A stretch of 64,000 bases of DNA. It comes from Myxococcales bacterium (GTDB lineage Bacteria > Myxococcota_A > Bradymonadia > Bradymonadales > Bradymonadaceae). The stretch spans positions 20,265-84,264 of the forward strand of contig SKON01000154.1 of NCBI GenBank assembly GCA_007120035.1. The letters are read 5' to 3'. Below, piece by piece: positions 27,512 to 35,866 of this stretch. A program made the position numbers and the translations under genes. The notes under the pieces were generated by a model. That model saw nothing but the letters and a program-made list of their open reading frames with translations, was not told where the DNA came from and searched no databases. Each line of letters starts with the position of its first letter. The stretch's first letter is position 1.

Positions 27512-29140
27512 ATGATTCATGACCGCCTATATCTCGCCCTTCACCGCGCGTCCCTGGCGGCTCTCTTGGTCTTCTTGCTGGCCGGCTGTAGCTACTCGCC
27601 ACCCGAAGGTCGCCCCGACCCGACCCCCGAGATCCCGGGCTCCGACGCCGGGCACGACGCAGATGACCCCGATACGGACGACCCCGGCGAGCCCGACGCC
27701 GTGCTCGACCCGGAGATCTCCGACCCCACCGACGGCCCTCGCCTGATCGAGACCGGAGACGAAGGCTTCTTATTGCGGGGGATCGTACTTCAACAAGATC
27801 AGATCCTCGATCCCGGCGAAATCCTGGTCATCGGTGACCTCATCACCTGCGTGGCCACGGACTGCTCCGACGACGCCCAGGATCTGGAGCTCACCATCAT
27901 CGAGACCGACGGCGTGATCTCCCCCGGGCTCATCGATGCCCACAACCACGTCACCTATAACTTCCTCCCTCCCTGGATTCCCAGCCCCGAGGGCTACTTC
28001 GGCAATCGCTACGAGTGGATGGACAACTACCACTACCGGGCCCACGTCGCTCCCTTCGCCGACAACCGCAGCACCGGGACCCACTTCTGCCCGGCCGCCA
28101 AATGGGGAGAGCTCCGCTCCTTGCTCCACGGTACGACCACCATCCAGGGACAATCCCAGATGCAGCGCTGTATCCGGGGAATGGTCCGCAACGCCGACAA
28201 CGCCTACCATCACCTGCAGCACAACCACATGCGCACCACCATCGCCTCGCCACGGGATATCACCGACGACCAGGCTCAAAACTACATTCAGAGCTTCGAG
28301 GCTGAGACCAACCCCACCACCCGACTCGCCATCCACATGGCCGAGGGGCACACGGGCAATCACATCGAGCACGAGTTCGAGTCTTTCGCCGGCCGAGACC
28401 ACCGGCCGAACCGCCACCAGGGGATCTCCCTCCTGGATTGGGGCACGGCGATCCTGATCCACTCCATCGCCTTGACCCACGTTCAGCTCGAGGAGATCTT
28501 CCTGACCCACTCCATGATCGTCTGGTCCCCTTCGAGCAACCTGGCCCTCTACGGACAGACCGCCCCCATCGAAGCGATCCTTCAGTCCGAGATCCTCACC
28601 GGCCTCGGACCGGACTGGACCGTTTCCGGCGCCGCCGACATGCTCGCCGAGATGCGCGTCGCCTACCAATACGGTCGCGACAACGACATCGAGCTCCTGA
28701 CGGCCCGCCGCATCTGGGACATGGCCACCTGGGAAGGCGCCATCGTCGTCGGCCTCGACGAGTTCATTGGCCGCCTCGAGCCCGGGATGATCGCCGACAT
28801 CACCATCTTCGGTCGCGACGCCGAGGACCCCTACTACGCGGTATTGGAGAGCCGGGCCTGGGATATCGAGCTCGTCATGATCGGCGGCGACGCCTACTAC
28901 GGCCACGAAAACCTCGCCACTGTCGGCCGAAACGACTTCTGCGAGGACTTCGACGCATGCGGCCGAGCCACCTTCGTCTGCGCCATGGAGGGACCCGACG
29001 CCGACGACCGCGGCGACGAGACCGTCGACGACACCCGCCAGCAGCTCCTGGCCATCCTCGACGGACTCCCCGACGCCCCCGAGGATCAACAATACGACCG
29101 GGCTGACGAGCTCCTCGACTTGGTCCTCTGCGACCTCTAA
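27512..29140 (+). CDS. Amidohydrolase-superfamily lipoprotein
   Basis: A 542-residue secreted protein. The lipoprotein signal ends in LLAGC; the ATG at 27512 is chosen for this, although the frame extends to 27398. An Asp/Pro-rich linker is followed by a metal-dependent amidohydrolase: VISPGLIDAHNHV (metal site), a central HMAEGHTGNHIEHEF region, a VWSPSSNLALYG motif, and C-terminal GRLEPGMIADITIFG. Such enzymes hydrolyse amides, ureas or phosphoesters; the substrate is not clear. An intramolecular linker and surface exposure are inferred. Confidence 0.85.
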   Translation: MIHDRLYLALHRASLAALLVFLLAGCSYSPPEGRPDPTPEIPGSDAGHDADDPDTDDPGEPDAVLDPEISDPTDGPRLIETGDEGFLLRGIVLQQDQILDPGEILVIGDLITCVATDCSDDAQDLELTIIETDGVISPGLIDAHNHVTYNFLPPWIPSPEGYFGNRYEWMDNYHYRAHVAPFADNRSTGTHFCPAAKWGELRSLLHGTTTIQGQSQMQRCIRGMVRNADNAYHHLQHNHMRTTIASPRDITDDQAQNYIQSFEAETNPTTRLAIHMAEGHTGNHIEHEFESFAGRDHRPNRHQGISLLDWGTAILIHSIALTHVQLEEIFLTHSMIVWSPSSNLALYGQTAPIEAILQSEILTGLGPDWTVSGAADMLAEMRVAYQYGRDNDIELLTARRIWDMATWEGAIVVGLDEFIGRLEPGMIADITIFGRDAEDPYYAVLESRAWDIELVMIGGDAYYGHENLATVGRNDFCEDFDACGRATFVCAMEGPDADDRGDETVDDTRQQLLAILDGLPDAPEDQQYDRADELLDLVLCDL

Positions 29141-29568
29141 CGACGTTTCAGAACCCCCGTCGTTGAGTGTGATCCACGCCGATCGGTTGGCAGCCCGCAG
29201 CGGGCCTTGGCCCGCGAGGACCCTCGGGCGTAGCCCGACTCACCGAGCCTTGTGGCCTTGGCCCGAGGGGAGGTTCCGCGCCGCCCTCTATCTCCGTTAC
29301 ACAAACCGGTCCTCCTCGGCGGTTCGTCCACCAACGACCCCAGGAGACGATTCTGGCACCTCTCCTCGGGCCTAGGCCACGAGGCTCGGCGAGTCGGGCC
29401 TGAAACAGCGGCCCGAACGTCCTCGCGGGCCAAGGCCCGCTGCGGAATGGTGACATTCCTACCGACAGAAACCAATTACACCCCGTCGATCTCCCCGGTT
29501 GAACTCCCTGTGAAACCCAGGTAGAAACAAAAGGTCTGCTCCGTTCCACCCCATGAGAGCTACCGATC
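29141..29568. other. 428-bp intergenic region
   Basis: This gap between the amidohydrolase and a barrel gene contains no credible gene. Frames across it are composed of shadow reading of an inverted repeat (29197-29442). The last 100 bases before 29569 contain no clear sigma-70 promoter. Confidence 0.6.
29197..29442. repeat. Large imperfect inverted repeat
   Basis: The left arm (29197-29274) and right arm (29357-29442) are reverse complements of each other with about 80 percent or more matches, one 8-10 nt insertion in the right arm, and an 82-nt loop. The outermost parts contain nested perfect palindromes (GCGGGCC-TT-GGCCCGC). No coding potential is visible. It could be a MITE-like or intergenic repeat element, a strong RNA or DNA hairpin, or a terminator. 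It lies directly after the amidohydrolase gene. Confidence 0.85.
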
Positions 29569-30396
29569 ATGAAATCCCTACTAACCCGATTGGCTTTCTT
29601 TACATCCCTCCTCGCCCTCACGGTCCTCCCGGCCGACGCCGACGCCGGTCCCTGGACCAAGAGCACCGGCGAATACTACGTGAAGGTCGGCCAGAGCTTT
29701 TACCGAGCCACGGAGTTTCGAACCGCCGGGGGCGTCCTCCTCTCAGGGCGAGACTACGTCAGCTCCACGTCGTATGTGTATGGAGAGGTCGGGGTCTGGC
29801 GGCGACTGCACCTGCAGGCTTATGTCCCCCTGATGTACTCACGAGTGTCCGTGGGCCCCCTGAGCGAGTCCGACTTCGGGCCCGGTGACGCCCTCGTGTC
29901 GGTCCAGCACTCTCCACTGGAGCTCCCCTTCCCCACCTCGCTGCGTCTGGAGGCCCGGGTCCCCCTCTACGGGGAGCCCGCAACGCCTCAGACCCCGGCC
30001 CGGGGAGATGGCCAGTTCGACTTCGCCCTCTGGCTCTCCGCCGGTGGCGGCCTCACCTCGATCCCCCTCTACTTTTACGTCGACCTGGGCTACCAGCACC
30101 GCACCAGCCTCACCGTCGGGAACCGGGTGGTCCCCGAGTTCTCCGACGGCCTCCTGACCCTGGCCCAGGTGGGCTACAACGTGGCCGACACCTTCATCGT
30201 CGCCCTGACCACCTCGGGGGTGATGCCCTTCACAGACGACGCCGTCAGCGAGGGGTACCTCACCGTGGGCCCCTCGGTCTTCTGGCCCGTGACGGATCTC
30301 TTGGCCCTGGAGGTCGACGGCTACCTGACCCCCTACGCCCGCAACAGCGCCCACGGCTGGGCTCTGGGCTTCGGGGTCTCCTTCCGCGGCGAGTAG
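29569..30396 (+). CDS. Outer-membrane beta-barrel protein
   Basis: A protein of 275 residues with a signal peptide (MKSLLTRLAFFTSLLALT, cleavage near ADADA) and about ten regularly spaced amphipathic strands (for example LRLEARVPLYG, LPFPTSLRLE, YVDLGYQHRTSLTVGN). Its C-terminus FGVSFRGE is less canonical than usual for barrels. No specific family is recognised. It converges on the S41 protease gene, with a gap of 10 bp. Confidence 0.7.
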   Translation: MKSLLTRLAFFTSLLALTVLPADADAGPWTKSTGEYYVKVGQSFYRATEFRTAGGVLLSGRDYVSSTSYVYGEVGVWRRLHLQAYVPLMYSRVSVGPLSESDFGPGDALVSVQHSPLELPFPTSLRLEARVPLYGEPATPQTPARGDGQFDFALWLSAGGGLTSIPLYFYVDLGYQHRTSLTVGNRVVPEFSDGLLTLAQVGYNVADTFIVALTTSGVMPFTDDAVSEGYLTVGPSVFWPVTDLLALEVDGYLTPYARNSAHGWALGFGVSFRGE

Positions 30397-30406
30397 TCAC
30401 TCCTCG

Positions 30407-31441
30407 TCACTTTCGCCGGAGCACGTCCATGGCCTGATCGAGGATCGTGTCCCGACCCAACTCTTCATCGTCGGGCCCGTTCTCCACGTACCGATGGGGA
30501 GCCACCCCGACCCGCTCATAGGACCGCCCCCGGACGCATCGGGTGTCCTGCACGGAGATCGTGTACGTCCACCCGTTGGGCAGCTCCCGGGGCAAGAACA
30601 TCGCCAACCCCCCGCCGGTGTGGGTCCCCAGGTGAGTCACGTGGTCGTACTCCCGCAGCGCCAGGGTCAGCCACTCGGCGGCGCTGAAGGTGTGGCGGTT
30701 GGTGATCACCACCAGAGGCCCCAGATACCGCACCGTGTCGGCGGGCTCCACCTGCCAGGTGCGGGGCTCCGAGAAGTCCCCGTGGCCGGGCCCGTTGCGG
30801 CTCCGGGTCACCAGAAACGGCCGGGCCTCCCCCACGAACCGGGCCGCCACGTACCTCGTGTTATGAGCTCGCCCCCCGCCGTTGCTCCGGAGATCCAGAA
30901 CGATCCCCCGCTTATGGGAGAGATCTCGAATCGCCAGGTCGATCTCCTCGATCCATCCCCCGGCGTCATCCCCGGAGCCGTAGCCCCCGCTGAGCGTGGC
31001 CAGCCGGATGTACCCGATGTCCTCCCCGACGCTCCCGTACACGATTTGCCCCCGCCCCACCTCATTCCGGCTCTCTCCCAGGTACTCGTCCACCACGGCG
31101 GGATGGAAGTTGCGCCGCGTCCCTCGAAGGTGGGCGTCGCTGAAGGCCCGCCGGTCGCCGGCGACCAGGTGCACGTGGCCGTCCTCCAGGTGACCGATCA
31201 TGTACCGAAACACCTCGAAGAGCTCCTCCTCGGTGGTCCCCGGCCCCACCCGTGGTCGCACCTCCTCATAGAGCTCCTCCCAGTCTACCCCTTTCAGCTC
31301 GAAGTGGGCGTAGTACCGGTCGTAAGACTCCCAGAAGAGCTCAAAGAGGGTCTCCGGATCGGCCTCGGGATCGGGCCCCAGAAAGGCCCCGCACCCCGGG
31401 ATCAAGAGCCACACCCATAAGATCATCGTCTGCCTGTGCAT
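30407..31441 (-). CDS. S41-family peptidase lipoprotein
   Basis: A 344-residue lipoprotein (signal ending LLIPGC; SD GGAGG before ATG 31441). The C-terminal half is a tail-specific-protease-like S41 domain: GIVLDLRSNGGGRAHN, the catalytic-serine strand VVITNRHTFSAAEWLTLAL and a following HLGTHTGGGLAM. No PDZ domain is obvious. Such proteins cleave at the C-terminus of secreted substrates in the periplasm. It is 9 bp after the end of the upstream barrel gene and probably in its operon. Confidence 0.85.
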   Translation of the reverse strand: MHRQTMILWVWLLIPGCGAFLGPDPEADPETLFELFWESYDRYYAHFELKGVDWEELYEEVRPRVGPGTTEEELFEVFRYMIGHLEDGHVHLVAGDRRAFSDAHLRGTRRNFHPAVVDEYLGESRNEVGRGQIVYGSVGEDIGYIRLATLSGGYGSGDDAGGWIEEIDLAIRDLSHKRGIVLDLRSNGGGRAHNTRYVAARFVGEARPFLVTRSRNGPGHGDFSEPRTWQVEPADTVRYLGPLVVITNRHTFSAAEWLTLALREYDHVTHLGTHTGGGLAMFLPRELPNGWTYTISVQDTRCVRGRSYERVGVAPHRYVENGPDDEELGRDTILDQAMDVLRRK

Positions 31442-31449
31442 CTCCCCTC

Positions 31450-32268
31450 CTATAATGAGAGTCGAACCCCTACCACCAGTCGCTGGGCGGTCGCCCGAGT
31501 CGGCACCTCCCCGTTCAGCGCCAGCCCCCCCACTCGCCACTCCGCCACCACCATCAGCGGCCCGACGGTCTCCAGGTGGACCGCCCCTCGGGCCTGCACC
31601 ATCTGCAACGTCGGCCACGTCGCCCATCGCCCCGAGCTCAAGACCCGGGTCCGTCGCTCCACCAGCGCCATCCGCTCATCCCCCCGCACCGCGTAATTGG
31701 GCCGCAGCACTCGCCCCATCAGGGGCACGGACAGCTCTGCCTGCAGATGAACGCGGCTGATCGGGCTGACCCTCACTCGACCCAACCCGTCGATGGTGGT
31801 CGGCGACTCCCAGGTCTCCACCGCCCCGATCTGGGAGCTGTGATAGCTGTAGCTTCGAAAGAAGGTCCAGTGGCTGAGCCGAGCCCCGGCGTCGACGCCC
31901 AAGCGCCGCCCCTGCCACACTCGCCGCGTGCCCCACAACGAACCATCCACGAAGATCTGCTCGGCCACCCCGTGGTCCTCGCCGCCCCCTCGGGCCTGCA
32001 GGGGGCCGCCGTTGAATCCGGTGCCGAACCCCCCGGCCTCCAGTCCCCACTGCCACGGGCCCCGAGAAAGGGCCCCGGCCACCACCAGGGGCACCCCCAT
32101 CCCCCGATACACCCGCGGCGAGCCCATCTCGTCCCGGCTCCCCGTGGCCTCCACGCCCCCCTTCACCTCCACCCATCCCCGGGAGTTCTCGGCAGCTGCC
32201 TCCATCGCCCCGAAGGTCCACCCCGCCACCATCACCACCGCCAACGCCACTCGGAACATCCCAGACAT
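31450..32268 (-). CDS. Outer-membrane beta-barrel-like protein
   Basis: A protein of 272 residues with a signal peptide (MSGMFRVALAVVMVAG, cleavage near EAAA). The mature part alternates polar and hydrophobic residues with many aromatic/Gly turns. Its C-terminus ends in LVVGVRLSL. The ATG at 32268 is preceded by GGGGGAG; the longer frame from 32349 lacks such support. The function is unknown. Confidence 0.65.
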   Translation of the reverse strand: MSGMFRVALAVVMVAGWTFGAMEAAAENSRGWVEVKGGVEATGSRDEMGSPRVYRGMGVPLVVAGALSRGPWQWGLEAGGFGTGFNGGPLQARGGGEDHGVAEQIFVDGSLWGTRRVWQGRRLGVDAGARLSHWTFFRSYSYHSSQIGAVETWESPTTIDGLGRVRVSPISRVHLQAELSVPLMGRVLRPNYAVRGDERMALVERRTRVLSSGRWATWPTLQMVQARGAVHLETVGPLMVVAEWRVGGLALNGEVPTRATAQRLVVGVRLSL

Positions 32269-32391
32269 GGCTCCCCCATCGTCACACAGAGGCGTCCCCG
32301 CCGGGCCGTCACATCTCTTGCCCGTCCCGGCGACCACGCCACCCCCCAAGTCTTTCGCGATATCAAGAACCTAGACGCCCCCCACCGAAAG

Positions 32392-33354
32392 TCACCCCTC
32401 CGGCCCATCCCGGGGCTCCGACTCGCCAACCACCCCGTCGGTGGCTGCCCCACCGGCCGTCATGGGGTGCTCCTCGGCCCACTCCCGCACCCGGTCCAGA
32501 TGCTCCTGCACGGCCTTCAACGACTCGTCGAGCTGCTGCAGCTCCCGACGCAGGTTCTGCGGCCCCTGCAGCTTCTCCAGCACCAGATCCCGATGGGCCT
32601 CGGCGGTGGCTTCATCCATCCCACTCATGATCACCCCGATGAACAGGTTCAGCACGATCATGGTCCCGATCAGCACGAAGGACACGAAGTACAACGGCCC
32701 GATCACCGGAAAGGCCTGCGGCGCCGTACACAGGTGTTCCTTGAACCCAAACCCATACACGTCGCACCCGTGGATCGCCGTGTACATGATGTCCGTCCAA
32801 TCCTCGAGGGTCACGATCCGGAACAGGGAGAGCATCGACTGGTGCAGGGTCCCAAAATGCACCGGATCGTTCTGGGCGAAGAGAAACGTCCCGGCCACGG
32901 CGTACATATAGAAGAGCAGACTCAAGAGCATGCTCACGTAGACCATCGACGGCAGGCTCTTCAACAGCGCCGTCACCAGGATCTGCAGCCGGGGAATGAA
33001 CCGCACCAGCCGGAGCACTCGGAAGAGCCGGGCCATCCGCAACACCAGCGCATACTGTCCGCCCGCCGGCACGAAACAGATCGCCACGATGATGAAGTCG
33101 AACACATTCCAGTTGTCGTAAAAGTACCGCCAGGGCCGCCGCCCCTCGGCACCCATCTTCATCACCACCTCGGCCACGAAGATCCACAGCACGATCGAGT
33201 CCAGCAGGTGGAGAAGATCCCCGTACTCCCGCATCACCCCCGGGTAGGTCTCCACCCCCACCAGGATCCCCGCGAAGATGATCACGGCGATGATGAAATG
33301 ATTGAACGGACCAGACTCTACGATGAGCTTCAGACGGGTCGATACGGGGTTCAT
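32392..33354 (-). CDS. Voltage-gated cation channel subunit (BacNav-like)
   Basis: A six-helix ion channel protomer of 320 residues. The S4 voltage sensor has Arg at every third position (R106, R109, R112, R115, R118). A pore loop follows S5, with the selectivity filter TLEDWTD (182-188), next to conserved Phe/Arg residues, then S6 LIGTMIVLNLFIGVIMSGMDE. A C-terminal coiled coil (about 260-297) would hold a tetramer. Known sodium types have TLESW; here the second and last positions are acidic. Two Cys (C197, C209) lie in the loop after the filter. An upstream in-frame start at 33414 is possible. Confidence 0.88.
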   Translation of the reverse strand: MNPVSTRLKLIVESGPFNHFIIAVIIFAGILVGVETYPGVMREYGDLLHLLDSIVLWIFVAEVVMKMGAEGRRPWRYFYDNWNVFDFIIVAICFVPAGGQYALVLRMARLFRVLRLVRFIPRLQILVTALLKSLPSMVYVSMLLSLLFYMYAVAGTFLFAQNDPVHFGTLHQSMLSLFRIVTLEDWTDIMYTAIHGCDVYGFGFKEHLCTAPQAFPVIGPLYFVSFVLIGTMIVLNLFIGVIMSGMDEATAEAHRDLVLEKLQGPQNLRRELQQLDESLKAVQEHLDRVREWAEEHPMTAGGAATDGVVGESEPRDGPEG

Positions 33355-33414
33355 CTCGTTCCTCGGGATCGATGGCGGATCGCCAATACTCGCTCTGCGG
33401 CCCCGGTCATACAC

Positions 33415-33573
33415 GGGGATGCAGATTTTTTCATTTCATTTTCTTCGGTTATGTGCTTAGATCTCTAGGTAACTGGCCGCCACCGGGTGCGCGAACCGAA
33501 GGCTCTTTCGAGTCTTCTCCCCCGAGGTGAAGGTGGCCCCACCCCCAACATCCCAGACACACTCTCGAGTGCT
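33415..33573. other. Intergenic gap between the divergent channel and rho-like genes
   Basis: This 159-bp gap holds no recognised promoter. The sequence AAGGCTCTTTCGAGTC lies near the middle, and the rho-like frame stays open up to a GTG at 33487. Confidence 0.4.
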
Positions 33574-34524
33574 ATGAGCAGAAAACGCAGCCGTGGCCGC
33601 CGCCGGAGCAAGAACCGCGGCGGTCGCAACAAGCCGAAGGTCACTATCCACGACCTCTCCCAACGACTCGCCGATTTCACCCCCATCCAGCCTCGGGAAC
33701 GGATTCGACTGGAGACGGACCGACACGAATACATCGGCCGCGTCGTCGATATGATCACCCCCATCTCCCGAGGGCAGCGGTGCTTGATCACCAGCCCTCC
33801 CAAGACGGGGAAGACCACGATCCTCAAGGCCATCGGCAACGCCGTTCATCAGAACCACCCCGATATCGTCCAGATGGCCCTCCTCGTCGACGAGCGGCCC
33901 GAAGAGGCCACCGACTTCCGTCGGAGCATGCCCTTTGAGGTCTTCGCCTCCACGGCGGACCGCCGGGCCTCCAACCACGTCAAGATCGCCGAGGAGGTCT
34001 TCGCCAAAGCCATGCAGATGATGATGGACGGCAAGGACGTCCTGATCCTCTTGGACTCCATCACCCGCCTGGCCCGGGCCTACAACGTCACCCACGGCAG
34101 CAACGGCGGCAAGACCCTCTCCGGCGGCGTCACCGCAGGGGCCCTCGACATCCCTCGCCAGCTCTTCGGCGCCGCCCGAAACCTCGAGGACGGCGGCAGC
34201 CTGACCATCGTCGGCACCGCCCTGATCGAGACCGGCAGCCGCATGGACGAGGTGATCTTCCAGGAGTTCAAGGGCACGGGTAACATGGAGCTCGTCCTGG
34301 ATCGAGAGCTCGCCCAGCGACGCATCTTCCCGGCCATCGACATCGCCGCCAGCGGCACCCGGAAGGAAGAGATCATGCTTGACGAGGTCGAGCGAGAGCA
34401 CGTCCCGCACCTGCGCCGGTACCTGATGGACCAGAGCCCCCCGGACGCCTTGAACTGGATGATCAAGCGCCTGAAGGACTCCAAAACCAACGCCAGCTTC
34501 CTGCGCTCCATTCCCCAGCGGTAA
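33574..34524 (+). CDS. Rho-type transcription terminator motor core lacking the N-terminal RNA-binding domain
   Basis: A protein of 316 residues. Residues 36-316 align with the C-terminal ATPase/translocase core of Rho: TPIQPRERIRLE, Walker A PPKTGKTT (75-82), VDERPEE, Walker B LLDSITRLARAYN, Q loop LSGGVTAGAL and R loop EFKGTGNMEL. The about 130 N-terminal residues of canonical Rho (helix bundle plus OB-fold primary RNA-binding site) are missing; in their place is a 20-residue Arg/Lys-rich tail (MSRKRSRGRRRSKNRGGRNK). Starting at GTG 33487 would add only 29 non-OB residues. It is either the organism's main Rho in reduced form or a paralogue. Confidence 0.9.
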   Translation: MSRKRSRGRRRSKNRGGRNKPKVTIHDLSQRLADFTPIQPRERIRLETDRHEYIGRVVDMITPISRGQRCLITSPPKTGKTTILKAIGNAVHQNHPDIVQMALLVDERPEEATDFRRSMPFEVFASTADRRASNHVKIAEEVFAKAMQMMMDGKDVLILLDSITRLARAYNVTHGSNGGKTLSGGVTAGALDIPRQLFGAARNLEDGGSLTIVGTALIETGSRMDEVIFQEFKGTGNMELVLDRELAQRRIFPAIDIAASGTRKEEIMLDEVEREHVPHLRRYLMDQSPPDALNWMIKRLKDSKTNASFLRSIPQR

Positions 34525-34536
34525 CAGACCGACAGG

Positions 34537-35499
34537 TCAGGTTAGGTGAGCTTCCACCCAGTGGGCGATCTTTTCCGTCCACGGGCCACCGGGCTTCTCC
34601 GGCAGATACACATGGCCCCCTCCCTCCACCCACCAGGCCTCCACGGCCTTCGACGCCCTCCCCAGCGGGCCTCGTAATGAGTCCGCCGGGATCATCGGAT
34701 CCTCAGGGCTGACCACCACCAGGCTGGGCACCTTCTGGGTCGCCAGACGAGGACCCACTGACTGGGTCCGGTAGTACTCCTCCACGTCGGCGAACCCAAA
34801 CCGGGGCACCACGGTCAGGGCATCCCAGGCCCGAATCGTCCGGGCCTGCTGCACCCGAGACACCGGCGGCATCCCCTCCACCAGCCCCCCCACCCCGGCG
34901 TACAGCCGGGGATAGATCCCCCGTAAGGTCCCAAGGATCGCCTCTCGGTAGACCCACCCTGCCGGCCGATCGATCCACTCCTGGGCGGCCTTCAGGTTCA
35001 ACGGCGACGACACAGCCACTACGGCCCGAATCCGCTCATTCACCCCCTCCGCTGCCGCTCGCAGGGATACATGGCCGCCCAGGGAGAACCCCATCAACGC
35101 CACATGGTCGTACTGGCTCCAGGGATCACTGCTCAAGATTGGCCCCAGATCGTCGACAAACCCGGCGTGGTGCAGGTCTCCCCCGCGGCCGTCGGCCCCT
35201 CGCAAAGACAACCGCAACGTGGCGATACCCATCGCCGCGAATACCCGGGCCGCCGCCGCGCAGTACCCCGCCTCCGGGCTGCCCCCCATCCCGTGCAGAA
35301 GCACCACCAGCCGCGACCGATCCCGGCCCGGGCTGGCCATCCCGGCCCGCACCACGGGCACCCCAAACTCGTTGGGCACCTCCGTCTCCCACCACCGGGC
35401 CGGCGGGCCCTCCACCCCCTGCACCCTCTCCTTCAAGAAGGGCCACACCGTCTGCACGTGCCCTCGCCACCCCTTCATCTTCTCCACGGACCGCTTCAT
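34537..35499 (-). CDS. Alpha/beta hydrolase (YheT/COG0429-like)
   Basis: A protein of 320 residues. The alpha/beta-hydrolase features are VVLLHGMGGSPEAGYC with the oxyanion-hole His-Gly, LMGFSLGGHVSL as nucleophile elbow with serine, acid in VVSPEDPMIP, and histidine in EGGGHVYLPE. The ATG at 35499 is preferred to GTG 35571. It is divergent from the acyl-CoA-binding protein gene. Relatives act on ester lipids; the substrate is not known. Confidence 0.85.
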   Translation of the reverse strand: MKRSVEKMKGWRGHVQTVWPFLKERVQGVEGPPARWWETEVPNEFGVPVVRAGMASPGRDRSRLVVLLHGMGGSPEAGYCAAAARVFAAMGIATLRLSLRGADGRGGDLHHAGFVDDLGPILSSDPWSQYDHVALMGFSLGGHVSLRAAAEGVNERIRAVVAVSSPLNLKAAQEWIDRPAGWVYREAILGTLRGIYPRLYAGVGGLVEGMPPVSRVQQARTIRAWDALTVVPRFGFADVEEYYRTQSVGPRLATQKVPSLVVVSPEDPMIPADSLRGPLGRASKAVEAWWVEGGGHVYLPEKPGGPWTEKIAHWVEAHLT

Positions 35500-35601
35500 C
35501 GCTGTCTTCCCTTGCCCTGGACGCACCTTCTTGCGTACCGTAGCCACATCGTACCCTGTGGTCCATCCCACATTCCCTCACTCCCACCAAGCGAGCCCCC
35601 C

Positions 35602-35865
35602 ATGAGCCTCCGCGAAGAGTTCGACGCCGCCGCTGATCGCGTCAAGACCCTCTCCAGCCGCCCCGACAACCAGACCCTCCTCAACCTCTACGCCCTCTAC
35701 AAGCAGGGCACCGACGGCGACGTCACCGGCAAGAAGCCCGGCCGCCTCAAGATCGCCGACCGCGCCAAGTTCGAAGCCTGGGAAGCCCGCAAAGGCATGA
35801 GCAAAGACGACGCCATGCAAGCCTACGTCGAGCTCGTCGACGAGCTCGTCGCCGGCGACTCCTGA
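35602..35865 (+). CDS. Acyl-CoA-binding protein
   Basis: An 87-residue four-helix ACBP, which binds long-chain acyl-CoA esters in the cytoplasm. Motifs LLNLYALYKQGTDGDV, KFEAWEARKGMSKDDA and AMQAYVELVDEL match the family. The ATG sits just after the hydrolase's divergent start region. Bacterial ACBPs are less common than eukaryotic ones. The gene converges with the lipoprotein gene with a 1-bp gap. Confidence 0.93.
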   Translation: MSLREEFDAAADRVKTLSSRPDNQTLLNLYALYKQGTDGDVTGKKPGRLKIADRAKFEAWEARKGMSKDDAMQAYVELVDELVAGDS

Positions 35866-35866
35866 C

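Noticed and set aside
27770..29092. A 440-residue frame antisense to the amidohydrolase
   Set aside because: Mirror of a real gene's codon bias; no motif and no ribosome binding site.
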